64,000 bases of DNA. It comes from Lachnospira rogosae (lineage in GTDB: Bacteria; Bacillota; Clostridia; Lachnospirales; Lachnospiraceae). Below are positions 34,045 to 42,057 of this stretch, in pieces. Under the pieces are notes generated by a model. It ran no database searches and was not told the origin of the DNA. It saw only the letters and a program-made list of their open reading frames with translations. The stretch spans positions 124,001 to 188,000 of the forward strand of contig NZ_JBBMER010000007.1 of assembly GCF_040096455.1 (NCBI RefSeq). Reading direction: 5' to 3'. A program made the position numbers and the translations under genes. Each line of letters starts with the position of its first letter. The first letter of the stretch is position 1.

Positions 34045-35193
34045 CTATACAACTTTTTCAAATGTTATATCATTATTTACAATGTCAAATGCTATGTATT
34101 CAGTTGCCGCAATACTTACATTTTGAATACTAGAATTTATAAGATCTACACTTCTAATTTTTTCAATAATATCTATATTGTCTGTTTTTCTTGCTAATAT
34201 ACAAGGGTGAATAACCACAGGCTTTTTATATTTTAACAAATTAGGTACTATATATTGAGATACCCATTGCAAATACCATCGTAACTGATGACTCAATATA
34301 TATTCATATGGTTCTTCATCTTTAAGCTCTACAACTTTAACATGTATTTCTTCATCATTCTGCTCAATAATCAAAGTATCAATCTTCTGCATCCCGACAC
34401 CACAAGCCACTTCATTTCCCACCCAGGCACTTCCATTTCCTAATGGCAGGAGAAGCTTCTTTAGTATGCCATCATCATATTTTTGCATAATATAAGCCTG
34501 CAAATGTGTTTCAAATGCATTTTTCTTACCAGCTTTATATAATAACCTCGGTTTAATATCCAAACTTCCTTTTCTGCCAGTATACTGTTTTGTTTCCTTG
34601 GCAGTAATAATTCTTACCTCTCCTTCATCAAAAGTAAATCCAGCTCCTTTTAGTTGATTATCCTGGTTCTTTTTCTTAATTTTACATAATAGATCTTCAA
34701 ATTCATATGGCGTAATCATAGTACAGCCCCTATTACCTTTAAGCTTACGATAAATCAAGCTCCAACATAATTCATATGGTGCTTCTTTTCCTGTAAGATC
34801 ATCAAGATACTCATGTTCGGTTATACCATAAGAATAAACTGTATCTGCCTCTATTTCAATTCGATATGATAAGCCCTTCCCCAATTCATCTGATAAATAA
34901 TTCTTATTATCATTTTCATCAAAAAAAGCTGCTGATTTTGCTTTAAATATGCCAAAGAACATCCCCGGATTATTAACCGTTGCCTGTAAATAAAAAATAA
35001 TCTTATCATCTGGTCTTATCCGCGAAATATCTGCTATCATTCCAACTAAATTTCTTTCTGTAGTTGGCTGAAATTTAATGTCTGATTTTTCTAAAAACAG
35101 GCTCATTCTATTTTTTGCCCCTGTACCTGCAAACATATACTCTAAATGCTGCTTAAATGTTATCTGATTAACAACAAATACATGAATATTCAT
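34045..35193 (-). CDS. Putative restriction nuclease: EVE-like N-terminus with PD-(D/E)XK core
   Basis: The 382-residue protein has, in residues 40-135, a beta-rich segment with DKIIFYLQATVNNPGMFFGI that resembles EVE/PUA-like modified-base readers. In the C-terminal half, KIDTLIIEQNDEEIHVKVVE followed by LKDEEP gives the D-(x)n-ExK pattern of PD-(D/E)XK nucleases. It stands convergent to the two methyltransferases and beside an HNH nuclease gene. It may be the cognate endonuclease or a modification-dependent partner. The EVE assignment is structural guesswork by pattern; the nuclease motif is better supported. GGGGTGATATT precedes the ATG. Confidence 0.65.
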   Translation of the reverse strand: MNIHVFVVNQITFKQHLEYMFAGTGAKNRMSLFLEKSDIKFQPTTERNLVGMIADISRIRPDDKIIFYLQATVNNPGMFFGIFKAKSAAFFDENDNKNYLSDELGKGLSYRIEIEADTVYSYGITEHEYLDDLTGKEAPYELCWSLIYRKLKGNRGCTMITPYEFEDLLCKIKKKNQDNQLKGAGFTFDEGEVRIITAKETKQYTGRKGSLDIKPRLLYKAGKKNAFETHLQAYIMQKYDDGILKKLLLPLGNGSAWVGNEVACGVGMQKIDTLIIEQNDEEIHVKVVELKDEEPYEYILSHQLRWYLQWVSQYIVPNLLKYKKPVVIHPCILARKTDNIDIIEKIRSVDLINSSIQNVSIAATEYIAFDIVNNDITFEKVV

Positions 35194-35223
35194 AATATCA
35201 CCCCATTAATAACTCTGTGTATT

Positions 35224-35823
35224 TTATTTTTTCTCCTGAAGATGTCTCCTAAATTCTATAGGATCATACCAATAACAGCCTATACATGCATTCTCCTCAT
35301 TATTATGCTTCGCTCCTCCCTTATAGTATGACATTGGATAACCAAGTTGTTTAGCATCGTATCTTATACCCGTTCTCATACACTCTTTACAGAACTGTCT
35401 TTTGGCATCATTAGCTGCTTTACTCAACGCCTGAAAATCTGATAATCTCTGAGCTTCATTTTTCATAACCCTTGCTTCATTTTTCATTCCATTTTTATGA
35501 TCAACCTCTGGATTTGACGTTCCAAGCACCACACATCTTCTTGATTTTATCTCTCTTTTTATAGACGCATTAATGTGCTGTGAATAATCTCCATTATTAA
35601 ATCCATTAAGTCTTATTCTGTCGATGCTATTCCCCGGTGTATCTTTCTTATAAAATTCAACATTATATTTTTTTGCCAATGTTGATTCTTTTCTTGCCCA
35701 TGAAGCTCCATTTCCAAATGTTAAATCTGCATACTCACCCACAAATTCAGACACATACACCCATCTGCTTACACCATTCTTATCTGGAGCGGCAAGCTTA
35801 AGAAAAAGTTCTGTTTTAGTCAT
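35224..35823 (-). CDS. HNH-family restriction endonuclease-like protein
   Basis: The 199-residue protein has a likely HNH core at about residues 98-160: VVLGTSNPEVDHKNGMKNEA provides the DH and N of the motif, and FCKECMRTGIR and CIGCYWYDP supply paired cysteines for a structural zinc. The N-terminal half (SRWVYVSEFVGEYADLTFGN) is probably the DNA-recognition part. Small HNH enzymes of this layout are known as type IIS restriction endonucleases accompanied by two methyltransferases, which fits the neighbouring genes. It leads the leftward nuclease pair and has a GGAGGAGAAAG ribosome site. Confidence 0.78.
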   Translation of the reverse strand: MTKTELFLKLAAPDKNGVSRWVYVSEFVGEYADLTFGNGASWARKESTLAKKYNVEFYKKDTPGNSIDRIRLNGFNNGDYSQHINASIKREIKSRRCVVLGTSNPEVDHKNGMKNEARVMKNEAQRLSDFQALSKAANDAKRQFCKECMRTGIRYDAKQLGYPMSYYKGGAKHNNEENACIGCYWYDPIEFRRHLQEKK

Positions 35824-35930
35824 TTTCTTTCTCCTCCATCCCTATGTACAAATATATAAGTTACATCAATATTTTAATACAATTATATAAAGCACAATGC
35901 CAAAAGTCTATAACCAACATATTATATATC

Positions 35931-36023
35931 TATTAAATAAGAAAACCAGCAGCACCTCCCCAGCACCAAAACAAGCCCTTCATAAGCCAACCTTCAATGC
36001 CAGCGAAAGCCACTGCTGGTTTT
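35931..36023 (-). terminator. Large-loop terminator of thrS
   Basis: AAAACCAGCAG (35942-35952) pairs with CTGCTGGTTTT (36013-36023), then TTTTCTTATTT leftward. The 60-nt GC-rich interior has several short internal pairings, so the element is larger than a simple terminator. The rest of 35824-36126 holds no gene. Confidence 0.7.
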
Positions 36024-36126
36024 CACCTATTATTTATTATATGTTTCTAAGATCCAAGTATTATAGCTACAGCCAATATCTACACATTAGTAAATCTCTT
36101 AGCATGCACATTATGCATTTCTGTCA

Positions 36127-37884
36127 TTATCTTGCCTTATTCTTTATCTCTGTATCAATCTTTTCTACGAACTCATCAAGTCCAAGTGTTGTTGTATCCT
36201 GCTGTCCGTGAAGTCTGTATGATACTGTCTTGTTCTCCTGCTCGTTAAATCCAATAACAAGAAGATATGGAACTTTCTGGATCTGTCCCTCACGCATACG
36301 ATAACCAAGCTTTTCTGCTCTGTCATCAAGTTCTACTCTTACATTTTTAGCTTCAAGAGCATCAACGATTTCGTGTGCATAATTCATAATCTCATCATTA
36401 TCTGTCTTAACTGGCATTACTCTTACCTGAACTGGTGCTAACCATGTTGGAAGGTTACCCTTTGTTTCTTCAAGTATATATGCCATAAATCTGTCAAGAG
36501 AACCAAGTATAGCTCTGTGAAGTACAACTGGTGTCTTCTTCTCGCCATCCTTGTCAACATATGAAAGGTTGAACTTAGCTGGAAGACAGAAGTCTAACTG
36601 GCATGTAGATAATGTGATTTCATTACCAACAGCCGGCTTAACATTAACATCAAGCTTAGGACCGTAGAATGCAGCTTCACCGATTTCTTCTGTATATTCA
36701 ATACCAAGACTGTTCATAACATCTCTTAAAGCATTTTCAGCCTTATTCCACATTTCATCATCATCGTGGTACTTAGTCTTATTTTCTGGATCTCTAAGTG
36801 AAAGAACACAACGATAATCTGTAATTCCAAAATCCTTGTATGTTGAGAATATAAGGTCAACTACCTTAGATATTTCATCTTTAATCTGCTCTGGTGTTAC
36901 AAAAAGGTGGGCATCATTCTGGCAGAAATGTCTTCCTCTTTCAATACCCTTTAATGTTCCACTTGACTCATATCTGAAATCATGTGCTATCTCACCAATT
37001 CTTATAGGAAGATCCTTATATGAGTGAAGTCTGTTAGCATATATCATCATATGATGAGGGCAGTTCATTGGTCTTAATACAAATGCTTCATCATCAACTT
37101 CCATTGCCGGGAACATATTTTCCTTATAATGATCCCAGTGTCCTGATGTCTTATAAAGATTAACTGTACCAACACAAGGTGTCATAACGTGCTGATATCC
37201 AAGCTTTCTTTCTTTATCTTTAATATAGTTCTCAAGTTCCTGCCATATTATATAACCCTTTGGTAAGAACATTGGAAGACCACGTCCGATAAGGTCATCA
37301 ACCATAAAGAGTTCCATATCCTTACCGATTTTTCTGTGATCTCTTTCCTTAGCTTCTTCAAGCTCCTGAAGGTGTGCTTCAAGTTCTTCTGGTGTTGGGA
37401 AACATACACCATATATTCTCTGGAGAACCTTATTATTGCTGTCGCCCTTCCAGTAAGCACCAGAATGTCTGAGCAACTTAAAATTACGGCATAACTTAAC
37501 ATTATCAACGTGTGGTCCACGACAGAGATCTGTAAAATCTCCCTGCTCGTAGCAAGTTATTGTTCCATCTTCAAGATTAGATATAAGGTCTAACTTATAC
37601 TCATCATCCTTGAACATTTCCATAGCTTCCTCTTTAGAGATTTCCTTGCGGATAATCTTCTTTCCTGACTTAGCTACCTTCTTCATTTCCTTTTCAATCT
37701 TAGGAATATCTTCATCTCTGATAACATCATCTCCAAGATCCACATCATAGTAAAAACCTTCTGCTACAACTGGTCCAACCCAGAATTTAGCCTGTGGATA
37801 AAGATGCTTAATTGCCTGTGCCATTAAATGTGCACAAGAATGGTTTAATGTGCTTAACTGTTCGTCTTCTTTAAAATTAACCAT
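36127..37884 (-). CDS. thrS: Threonyl-tRNA synthetase lacking the TGS domain
   Basis: The 585-residue class II synthetase starts directly with the editing-domain region (LNHSCAHLMAQAIKHLYPQA and the GFYYDVDL stretch). It has the class II motif 2 (FRYESSGTLKGIERGRHFCQ) and motif 3 region (HRAILGSLDRFMAYILEE), and an anticodon-binding C-terminus. The usual N-terminal TGS domain of about 60 residues is absent; AAGGAGATTAATAATA before the ATG confirms the start. Zinc ligands (PMNCPHHMM) are present. It charges tRNA-Thr in the cytoplasm and is regulated by the T-box leader upstream. Confidence 0.96.
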   Translation of the reverse strand: MVNFKEDEQLSTLNHSCAHLMAQAIKHLYPQAKFWVGPVVAEGFYYDVDLGDDVIRDEDIPKIEKEMKKVAKSGKKIIRKEISKEEAMEMFKDDEYKLDLISNLEDGTITCYEQGDFTDLCRGPHVDNVKLCRNFKLLRHSGAYWKGDSNNKVLQRIYGVCFPTPEELEAHLQELEEAKERDHRKIGKDMELFMVDDLIGRGLPMFLPKGYIIWQELENYIKDKERKLGYQHVMTPCVGTVNLYKTSGHWDHYKENMFPAMEVDDEAFVLRPMNCPHHMMIYANRLHSYKDLPIRIGEIAHDFRYESSGTLKGIERGRHFCQNDAHLFVTPEQIKDEISKVVDLIFSTYKDFGITDYRCVLSLRDPENKTKYHDDDEMWNKAENALRDVMNSLGIEYTEEIGEAAFYGPKLDVNVKPAVGNEITLSTCQLDFCLPAKFNLSYVDKDGEKKTPVVLHRAILGSLDRFMAYILEETKGNLPTWLAPVQVRVMPVKTDNDEIMNYAHEIVDALEAKNVRVELDDRAEKLGYRMREGQIQKVPYLLVIGFNEQENKTVSYRLHGQQDTTTLGLDEFVEKIDTEIKNKAR

Positions 37885-37934
37885 TATTATTAATCTCCTT
37901 TGCGTATTAGTCCGGACTTAGTTACCTGTTAAAT

Positions 37935-38205
37935 GTGCTTTTTACCTGACATATAAAAAGCACCCACAAGGTACACTCTGCCATATACCTAAGGGTGCAT
38001 TTGCACGGTTCCACCTTATTATTTCACTCTTACAGCCTGTAACGTATGCCACACGGTAACGCTTCAAGATTATATATTATAATCTCTTCTACGCACAGCT
38101 CAGGAATGGTCTTCATATAATAGTAACATAAGCTGATTTCACCACTACAGCTCTCTCTGTATGCTCCGCATATACTACTTTTTCCGTCATTGCTTTTATT
38201 TATTC
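37935..38205 (-). promoter_or_regulatory. T-box leader of thrS with terminator
   Basis: The leader contains stem I elements (AGAGAGCTGTAGTGGTGAAA), a probable specifier ACC (38108-38110), a threonine codon, in GAAGACCATTCC, and the T-box core AAGGTGGAACCGTGC (38003-38017). The terminator pairs GCACCC (37993-37998) with GGGTGC (37960-37965) before TTTTT. A further hairpin, 37935-37943 with 37955-37963, overlaps the terminator arm and U-run. Uncharged tRNA-Thr should favour antitermination. Confidence 0.94.
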
Positions 38206-38217
38206 AATCTGTCTGTC

Positions 38218-38246
38218 ATTGTACCACGACACTTTATTTAAGGCAA
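38218..38246 (-). promoter_or_regulatory. Sigma-A promoter of the thrS T-box transcript
   Basis: Leftward TTGCCT (38241-38246), 17 nt, TACAAT (38218-38223), with TGG immediately upstream making an extended -10. Confidence 0.75.
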
Positions 38247-38323
38247 TACCTGAATTAAAATACAATTTACAAAATATAATTTATAAAATACAGCTCTTTA
38301 AATATAATTTTATAAATGTATCT

Positions 38324-38773
38324 CTACAATTCAAGCTTTCCCTGATTACATATTTCAATTCTTACCTTACATTCACTCATCTGCTGCCCATTAACATCCA
38401 TGGTGTATTCTAGTGCTATATTAATCTTATCTTCATCCCTTTCTATATCCAGCATGCTTGTATATATAGACATCGCAAGGCCTCCATAAGGTGTGTTATA
38501 ACAGCTTACAGTCTTTTTATCCTGTATGAACTCCATAATTGTTGTTATTGCACCTTTTTTACTTATCTCAACTCTGTCCTCTGATATTTTAATAAGCGTG
38601 TCCGATTTTGCACTTTCTCCATCATACACTTCTTCATAGCGTATATATTCCTTGCCTGCCCTCCTAGTGTATCTTCCAACGCTTATTATCTCAATATCTT
38701 CTGCCTCTTTATAAGCATCGCCCGCCTCTTGTGCCGACAGTCCTCTTATCTTAACATATACCTTATCATTCAT
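38324..38773 (-). CDS. DUF1934 (YwiB-like) beta-barrel protein
   Basis: This 149-residue cytoplasmic protein matches the DUF1934/YwiB calycin-like family: VKIRGLSAQEAGDAYKEAED at the start, then alternating strands (ISVGRYTRRAGKEYIRYEEV, ISKKGAITTIMEFIQDKKTV), the family's YNTPYGGLAMSIYT and a last strand LEYTMDVNGQQMSECKVRIE. The function is unknown; a ligand-binding barrel is likely. It sits between spoIIR and thrS, as related genes do in several clostridia. Start support is moderate: GGGAG lies 13 nt upstream, rather far. Confidence 0.85.
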   Translation of the reverse strand: MNDKVYVKIRGLSAQEAGDAYKEAEDIEIISVGRYTRRAGKEYIRYEEVYDGESAKSDTLIKISEDRVEISKKGAITTIMEFIQDKKTVSCYNTPYGGLAMSIYTSMLDIERDEDKINIALEYTMDVNGQQMSECKVRIEICNQGKLEL

Positions 38774-38820
38774 ATTCTCGTGTGTACTCCCTTTCTTATT
38801 CTCTGATTATTGATAAATAT

Positions 38821-38944
38821 AATCACCCTATATCAGTAATTTCCTGATACTTACAATCTTTTTATGCTTATAATTACTGAATGTCAACAATCGCCTTATA
38901 TCCATAATCTTCTGATACTTACAATTATTTTATGTTTATAATTA
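38821..38944. repeat. Two-copy imperfect tandem repeat, 68-bp period
   Basis: 38821-38876 and 38889-38944 share about 47 of 56 bases, including CTGATACTTACAAT and TTATAATTA. It lies between spoIIR and the DUF1934 gene. Confidence 0.75.
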
Positions 38945-38982
38945 ATTTTACATTATTTTACAGGTTATTTTACATTTACAGC

Positions 38983-39621
38983 TTATTTCTTATTTAAAAA
39001 TTTAAGATACTTGAATCTGTACTGTACCTTTTCTCCAGACACTACCCTGTACTCATCTTCTGTCAGTACATTTTTAAGCTCATCCTTTGACTCATCCGGC
39101 ACAACACCATATACTGCATCCACAAAACATAATGGTGGATATAATACGCACCACCAGTTCCTGCCTGAAGCCTCTCCTATATCTATTCTAAATGCCTCAT
39201 ATTCCCCTGGCGGAAATGTCATATCCCCGTAGCTTTTCATCGGAAAATAGCAATTTTCAAAATAAACGCTTACATCTTCCTTACTTCCAAGGCTCCTAAG
39301 CTTATCAACAGCAACATTCTTTATATTATCACTCTCATCACTTAAAATCTGTCTTGACTCCTCTAATGATACGGATTGTGAAAGCTTCGGACTTATATAA
39401 TCAAGCACCGCTGCCTTAACAAGCATTTTATTATTCTGTGCCTCCTCAGAGTCGTCATTCGCCCTTATATGAAATCTTATAATCTGCGAAGCTATATCTT
39501 TTTGCATAAATGCTGCATAAGTATCACTATACAATCGTATTCCTACAATTACAAGCATAATAATGCTTAATGCCAGTATAATATAAGTTGATTTTGCACT
39601 TTTTTCATTTAATTTTAACAT
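38983..39621 (-). CDS. spoIIR: Stage II sporulation protein R
   Basis: The 212-residue protein has an N-terminal membrane anchor/signal (residues about 12-32, TYIILALSIIMLVIVGIRLY) and the SpoIIR signatures IRFHIRANDDS and FPPGEYEAFRIDIGEASGRN then WWCVLYPPLCF. SpoIIR is made in the forespore and activates the SpoIIGA protease, so that pro-sigma-E is processed in the mother cell. Its presence with spoIIID and a SipL-like protein indicates a sporulation pathway, though not that the strain sporulates. The ATG follows AAGGGGG. Confidence 0.95.
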   Translation of the reverse strand: MLKLNEKSAKSTYIILALSIIMLVIVGIRLYSDTYAAFMQKDIASQIIRFHIRANDDSEEAQNNKMLVKAAVLDYISPKLSQSVSLEESRQILSDESDNIKNVAVDKLRSLGSKEDVSVYFENCYFPMKSYGDMTFPPGEYEAFRIDIGEASGRNWWCVLYPPLCFVDAVYGVVPDESKDELKNVLTEDEYRVVSGEKVQYRFKYLKFLNKK

Positions 39622-39638
39622 ATATACCCCCTTGTTTG

Positions 39639-40030
39639 CTGGTAGTTTCTGAATGGTGGTGGGAAGCGGAAATGCTTATGCACGGAAGGTGTGACGGACG
39701 GATAGTGTTAGTGTGACGGACGGACGTTGTGAGGACTTACTATATTACCGCTGGGCACGCCCCCGCTACTTGAAACCGTAGCGGACACGTAAGCGGCTAA
39801 GGAACAGCCGCTAAGTGCCGACGGTTTCAACAGTACCCAGCTTGCAATATAGTAAGTTCTCACAACTGGGTAGCGACTGAACTGCAACTTTCTTCGGATG
39901 TATGGCAGATAATATACAATATCATTGCCACTGCCGTGTAGCGACTATTCTACAATCGTCGCTTCCCACCTCCACCTAACAGCTGTCCTGCAATCCACAC
40001 TTCCGACAACCTGCCACCACCAGAAATAAC
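39639..40030. repeat. Nested palindromic element, module A
   Basis: The inner 141 bp (39726-39866) form a long imperfect palindrome: 39726-39746 with 39846-39866 (20 of 21, the exception a G-T), GCTGGG/CCCAGC, TGAAACCGT/ACGGTTTCA and the apex AGCGGCT/AGCCGCT. An outer arm at 39654-39668 pairs with 39960-39974 (14 of 15). TGTGACGGACGGA occurs twice (39690 and 39712) and TAGCGACT twice (39871, 39939). The sequence is markedly GC-richer than its surroundings and has no open reading frame of interest. Confidence 0.8.
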
Positions 40031-40170
40031 TTTCCATTAAATTATCCACTCACCTAAAGGCTTTCACCGCTGCGTGCTACACTTAAACGAAAGCGGGTCG
40101 CCGTTGCTTTTGCTGCTTTCTAACATCCCCGCCACAACCTTTAAGCTGCACCAGATAATTTATATGGAAA
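40031..40170. repeat. Nested palindromic element, module B
   Basis: TTTCCATTAAATTATC (40031-40046) pairs with 40154-40170 with a one-base bulge, and CCTAAAGG (40053-40060) with CCTTTAAG (40138-40145). The interior holds GAAAGC/GCTTTC and GCGGG/CCCGC pairings. It directly adjoins module A. Confidence 0.65.
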
Positions 40171-40184
40171 TTATCCCCCAAAAA

Positions 40185-40235
40185 TAAAAAGCTATACCCA
40201 CCCCCTATCATTTTCATAGTATGGTGAATACAGCT
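40185..40235 (-). terminator. Intrinsic terminator after gntR
   Basis: A 13-bp stem with wobble pairs (40190-40202 with 40223-40235) is followed leftward by TTTTTATTTTTGG. Confidence 0.8.
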
Positions 40236-40267
40236 TTCAGTTTTCAATAAATCACAATTTTATTTAA

Positions 40268-40936
40268 TTATATGTTAAGAAGTCTTATAATTCCCCTTTC
40301 CTGATTAGTAATATGCTGTCTTACTATAACCTTGGCTTTTTCGACATCCTTATCGGCAAGCTGCCTGATTATATCGTTATGCTCACTTATAAGTATAGAA
40401 TGTGTTCTTGCATCTTTAACATATTCAAGACGATATCTGTACATCTGCTCACTAAGACTGTTGACAAGCTGGATAAGTCTCTGGTTGTCTGTCATTGAAT
40501 ATATAATATTGTGGAATGCCACATCTGCATTAACTATAGCAACTACATCTTTAGATACAATAGCGGCTTCAAATACCCTGTTAGCCGTCTTTAACTCCTC
40601 TATATGTTCAGGTGTTACATTCTTGCAGGCAAGTGTTGCAGCAAGTTCTTCTAACGCCGAACGCACCTCAAGGACATCTCTCATATCCTTTACAGTTATA
40701 TGTGCAACCTCAGCACCTTTTCTTGGAATCATAATAACAAGGCCTTCAAGCTCTAACTTTCTGATTGCTTCTCGTATAGGTGTACGGCTTACTCCAAGCT
40801 TGTTAGCAAGCTGTATCTCCATAAGTCTTTCGCCAGGTTCCATCTCTCCTGTAAGAATAGCCTGTCTTAATGTATTGAATACAACATCTCTTAATGGAAG
40901 GTATTCGTTCACATCCATTTTTAATTCGCCTTTCAT
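40268..40936 (-). CDS. GntR/FadR-family transcription regulator
   Basis: The 222-residue protein has an N-terminal winged helix (EIQLANKLGVSRTPIREAIR, LELEGLVIMIPRKGAEVAHI) and a C-terminal all-helical FCD effector domain (VRSALEELAATLACKNVTPE, MYRYRLEYVKDARTHSILIS). Histidines in the last part could bind metal or an organic acid, as in FadR-type members. It is 23 nt after ispE, so both are cotranscribed; the regulated genes are not known. GGAGGATTAGACA precedes the ATG. Confidence 0.92.
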   Translation of the reverse strand: MKGELKMDVNEYLPLRDVVFNTLRQAILTGEMEPGERLMEIQLANKLGVSRTPIREAIRKLELEGLVIMIPRKGAEVAHITVKDMRDVLEVRSALEELAATLACKNVTPEHIEELKTANRVFEAAIVSKDVVAIVNADVAFHNIIYSMTDNQRLIQLVNSLSEQMYRYRLEYVKDARTHSILISEHNDIIRQLADKDVEKAKVIVRQHITNQERGIIRLLNI

Positions 40937-40959
40937 TGTCTAATCCTCCGTGTAGTAAT

Positions 40960-41823
40960 TTAATTAAATGTCTCTGTTATATATACCTGTCTTGCATCTC
41001 CCTGACGCTTTAAATATTCTTTACAATTAAGTGCTGTCTGCTCATCAGGAAATATTCCAAATACTGTAGGACCACTTCCACTCATCATAGCATTGTATGC
41101 ACCCTGACTTATCATATCCTTCTTTATCTTATCTATAACCGGATACAACGGAATAGTCACATCTTCTAACACATTGCCCATACGCTCGGCAATCTTTATT
41201 ACACTGCCCTCATTAATTGCCTCTATAATTCCATCTATATCAGGATGCTTTGTGATTGCACCTGAATCCAGACTGTCATACACCATCTTAGTCGATACAT
41301 TAATAGGTGGCTTTGCTACAACCATATGACAAAATGGCATAGGTGCAAGTCTTGTAAGCTTCTCTCCTATCCCTTCTGCAAGTGCAGTTCCTCTCATAAT
41401 ACAGTATGGAACATCAGCTCCAATCTTAACTCCCTGCTCCATAAGCTCCCTATTAGAAAGTCCAAGATTGAACAGCTTATTGATAGCAAACATAGCAGAA
41501 GCTGCATCTGTACTTCCTCCAGCCATACCTGCTGCTATCGGTATGAACTTATTAAGGTCTACCTCTATTCCCCCCGAAAAGCCATACTCATCTTTCATAA
41601 GCTTGTATGCTTTATATATGAGATTATTCTCATTAACCGGAAGAAACTTAAGATTAATATCAATCCTTATATCGTCTTCTGGTATCTTATTAATTATAAG
41701 ACGGTCATATATACCTACTGTCTGCATAACCATTCTTACATCGTGATATCCATTATCTCTCTTTCCTAACACATCAAGTCCAAGATTAATCTTGGCACGT
41801 GCCTTTAATCTAATTGAGTCCAT
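40960..41823 (-). CDS. ispE: 4-diphosphocytidyl-2-C-methyl-D-erythritol kinase IspE
   Basis: This 287-residue GHMP kinase has ARAKINLGLDVLGKRDNGYH at the N-terminus, the ATP-binding loop PIAAGMAGGSTDAASAM and the C-terminal MMSGSGPTVFGIF. It phosphorylates CDP-methylerythritol in the non-mevalonate isoprenoid pathway. The start at 41821-41823 is preferred because GGAGA lies 8 nt upstream; an ATG two codons earlier is too close to it. It leads an ispE-gntR pair. Confidence 0.95.
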   Translation of the reverse strand: MDSIRLKARAKINLGLDVLGKRDNGYHDVRMVMQTVGIYDRLIINKIPEDDIRIDINLKFLPVNENNLIYKAYKLMKDEYGFSGGIEVDLNKFIPIAAGMAGGSTDAASAMFAINKLFNLGLSNRELMEQGVKIGADVPYCIMRGTALAEGIGEKLTRLAPMPFCHMVVAKPPINVSTKMVYDSLDSGAITKHPDIDGIIEAINEGSVIKIAERMGNVLEDVTIPLYPVIDKIKKDMISQGAYNAMMSGSGPTVFGIFPDEQTALNCKEYLKRQGDARQVYITETFN

Positions 41824-41974
41824 ATTCATATCTCCAATATTGTATACATACATCTATTATATAAAACAGATTGTACAAAATCAAGTACATACTTTCAATT
41901 TCATATGATTATTACTAATCACCAGAAAATATATCCTGCAGAATGAATTATATATAACTATGATGCCATTTTTA

Positions 41975-42021
41975 TTAACAAAAAATTCCCGAAACCAGAA
42001 CAATCCGGCTGGCTTCGGGAA
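41975..42021 (-). terminator. Intrinsic terminator of the MATE exporter gene
   Basis: TTCCCGAA (41986-41993) pairs with TTCGGGAA (42014-42021), with an inner CCAG/CTGG, followed leftward by a TTTTTTG run. Confidence 0.88.
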
Positions 42022-42057
42022 CATTTATAGGGAGCACAATATTTACTTGTAATCTGA

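Noticed and set aside
30890..39621. Evidence that the organism forms spores
   Set aside because: spoIIID, spoIIR and a SipL-like gene are present, but many Lachnospiraceae keep such genes without observed sporulation, so no claim is made.
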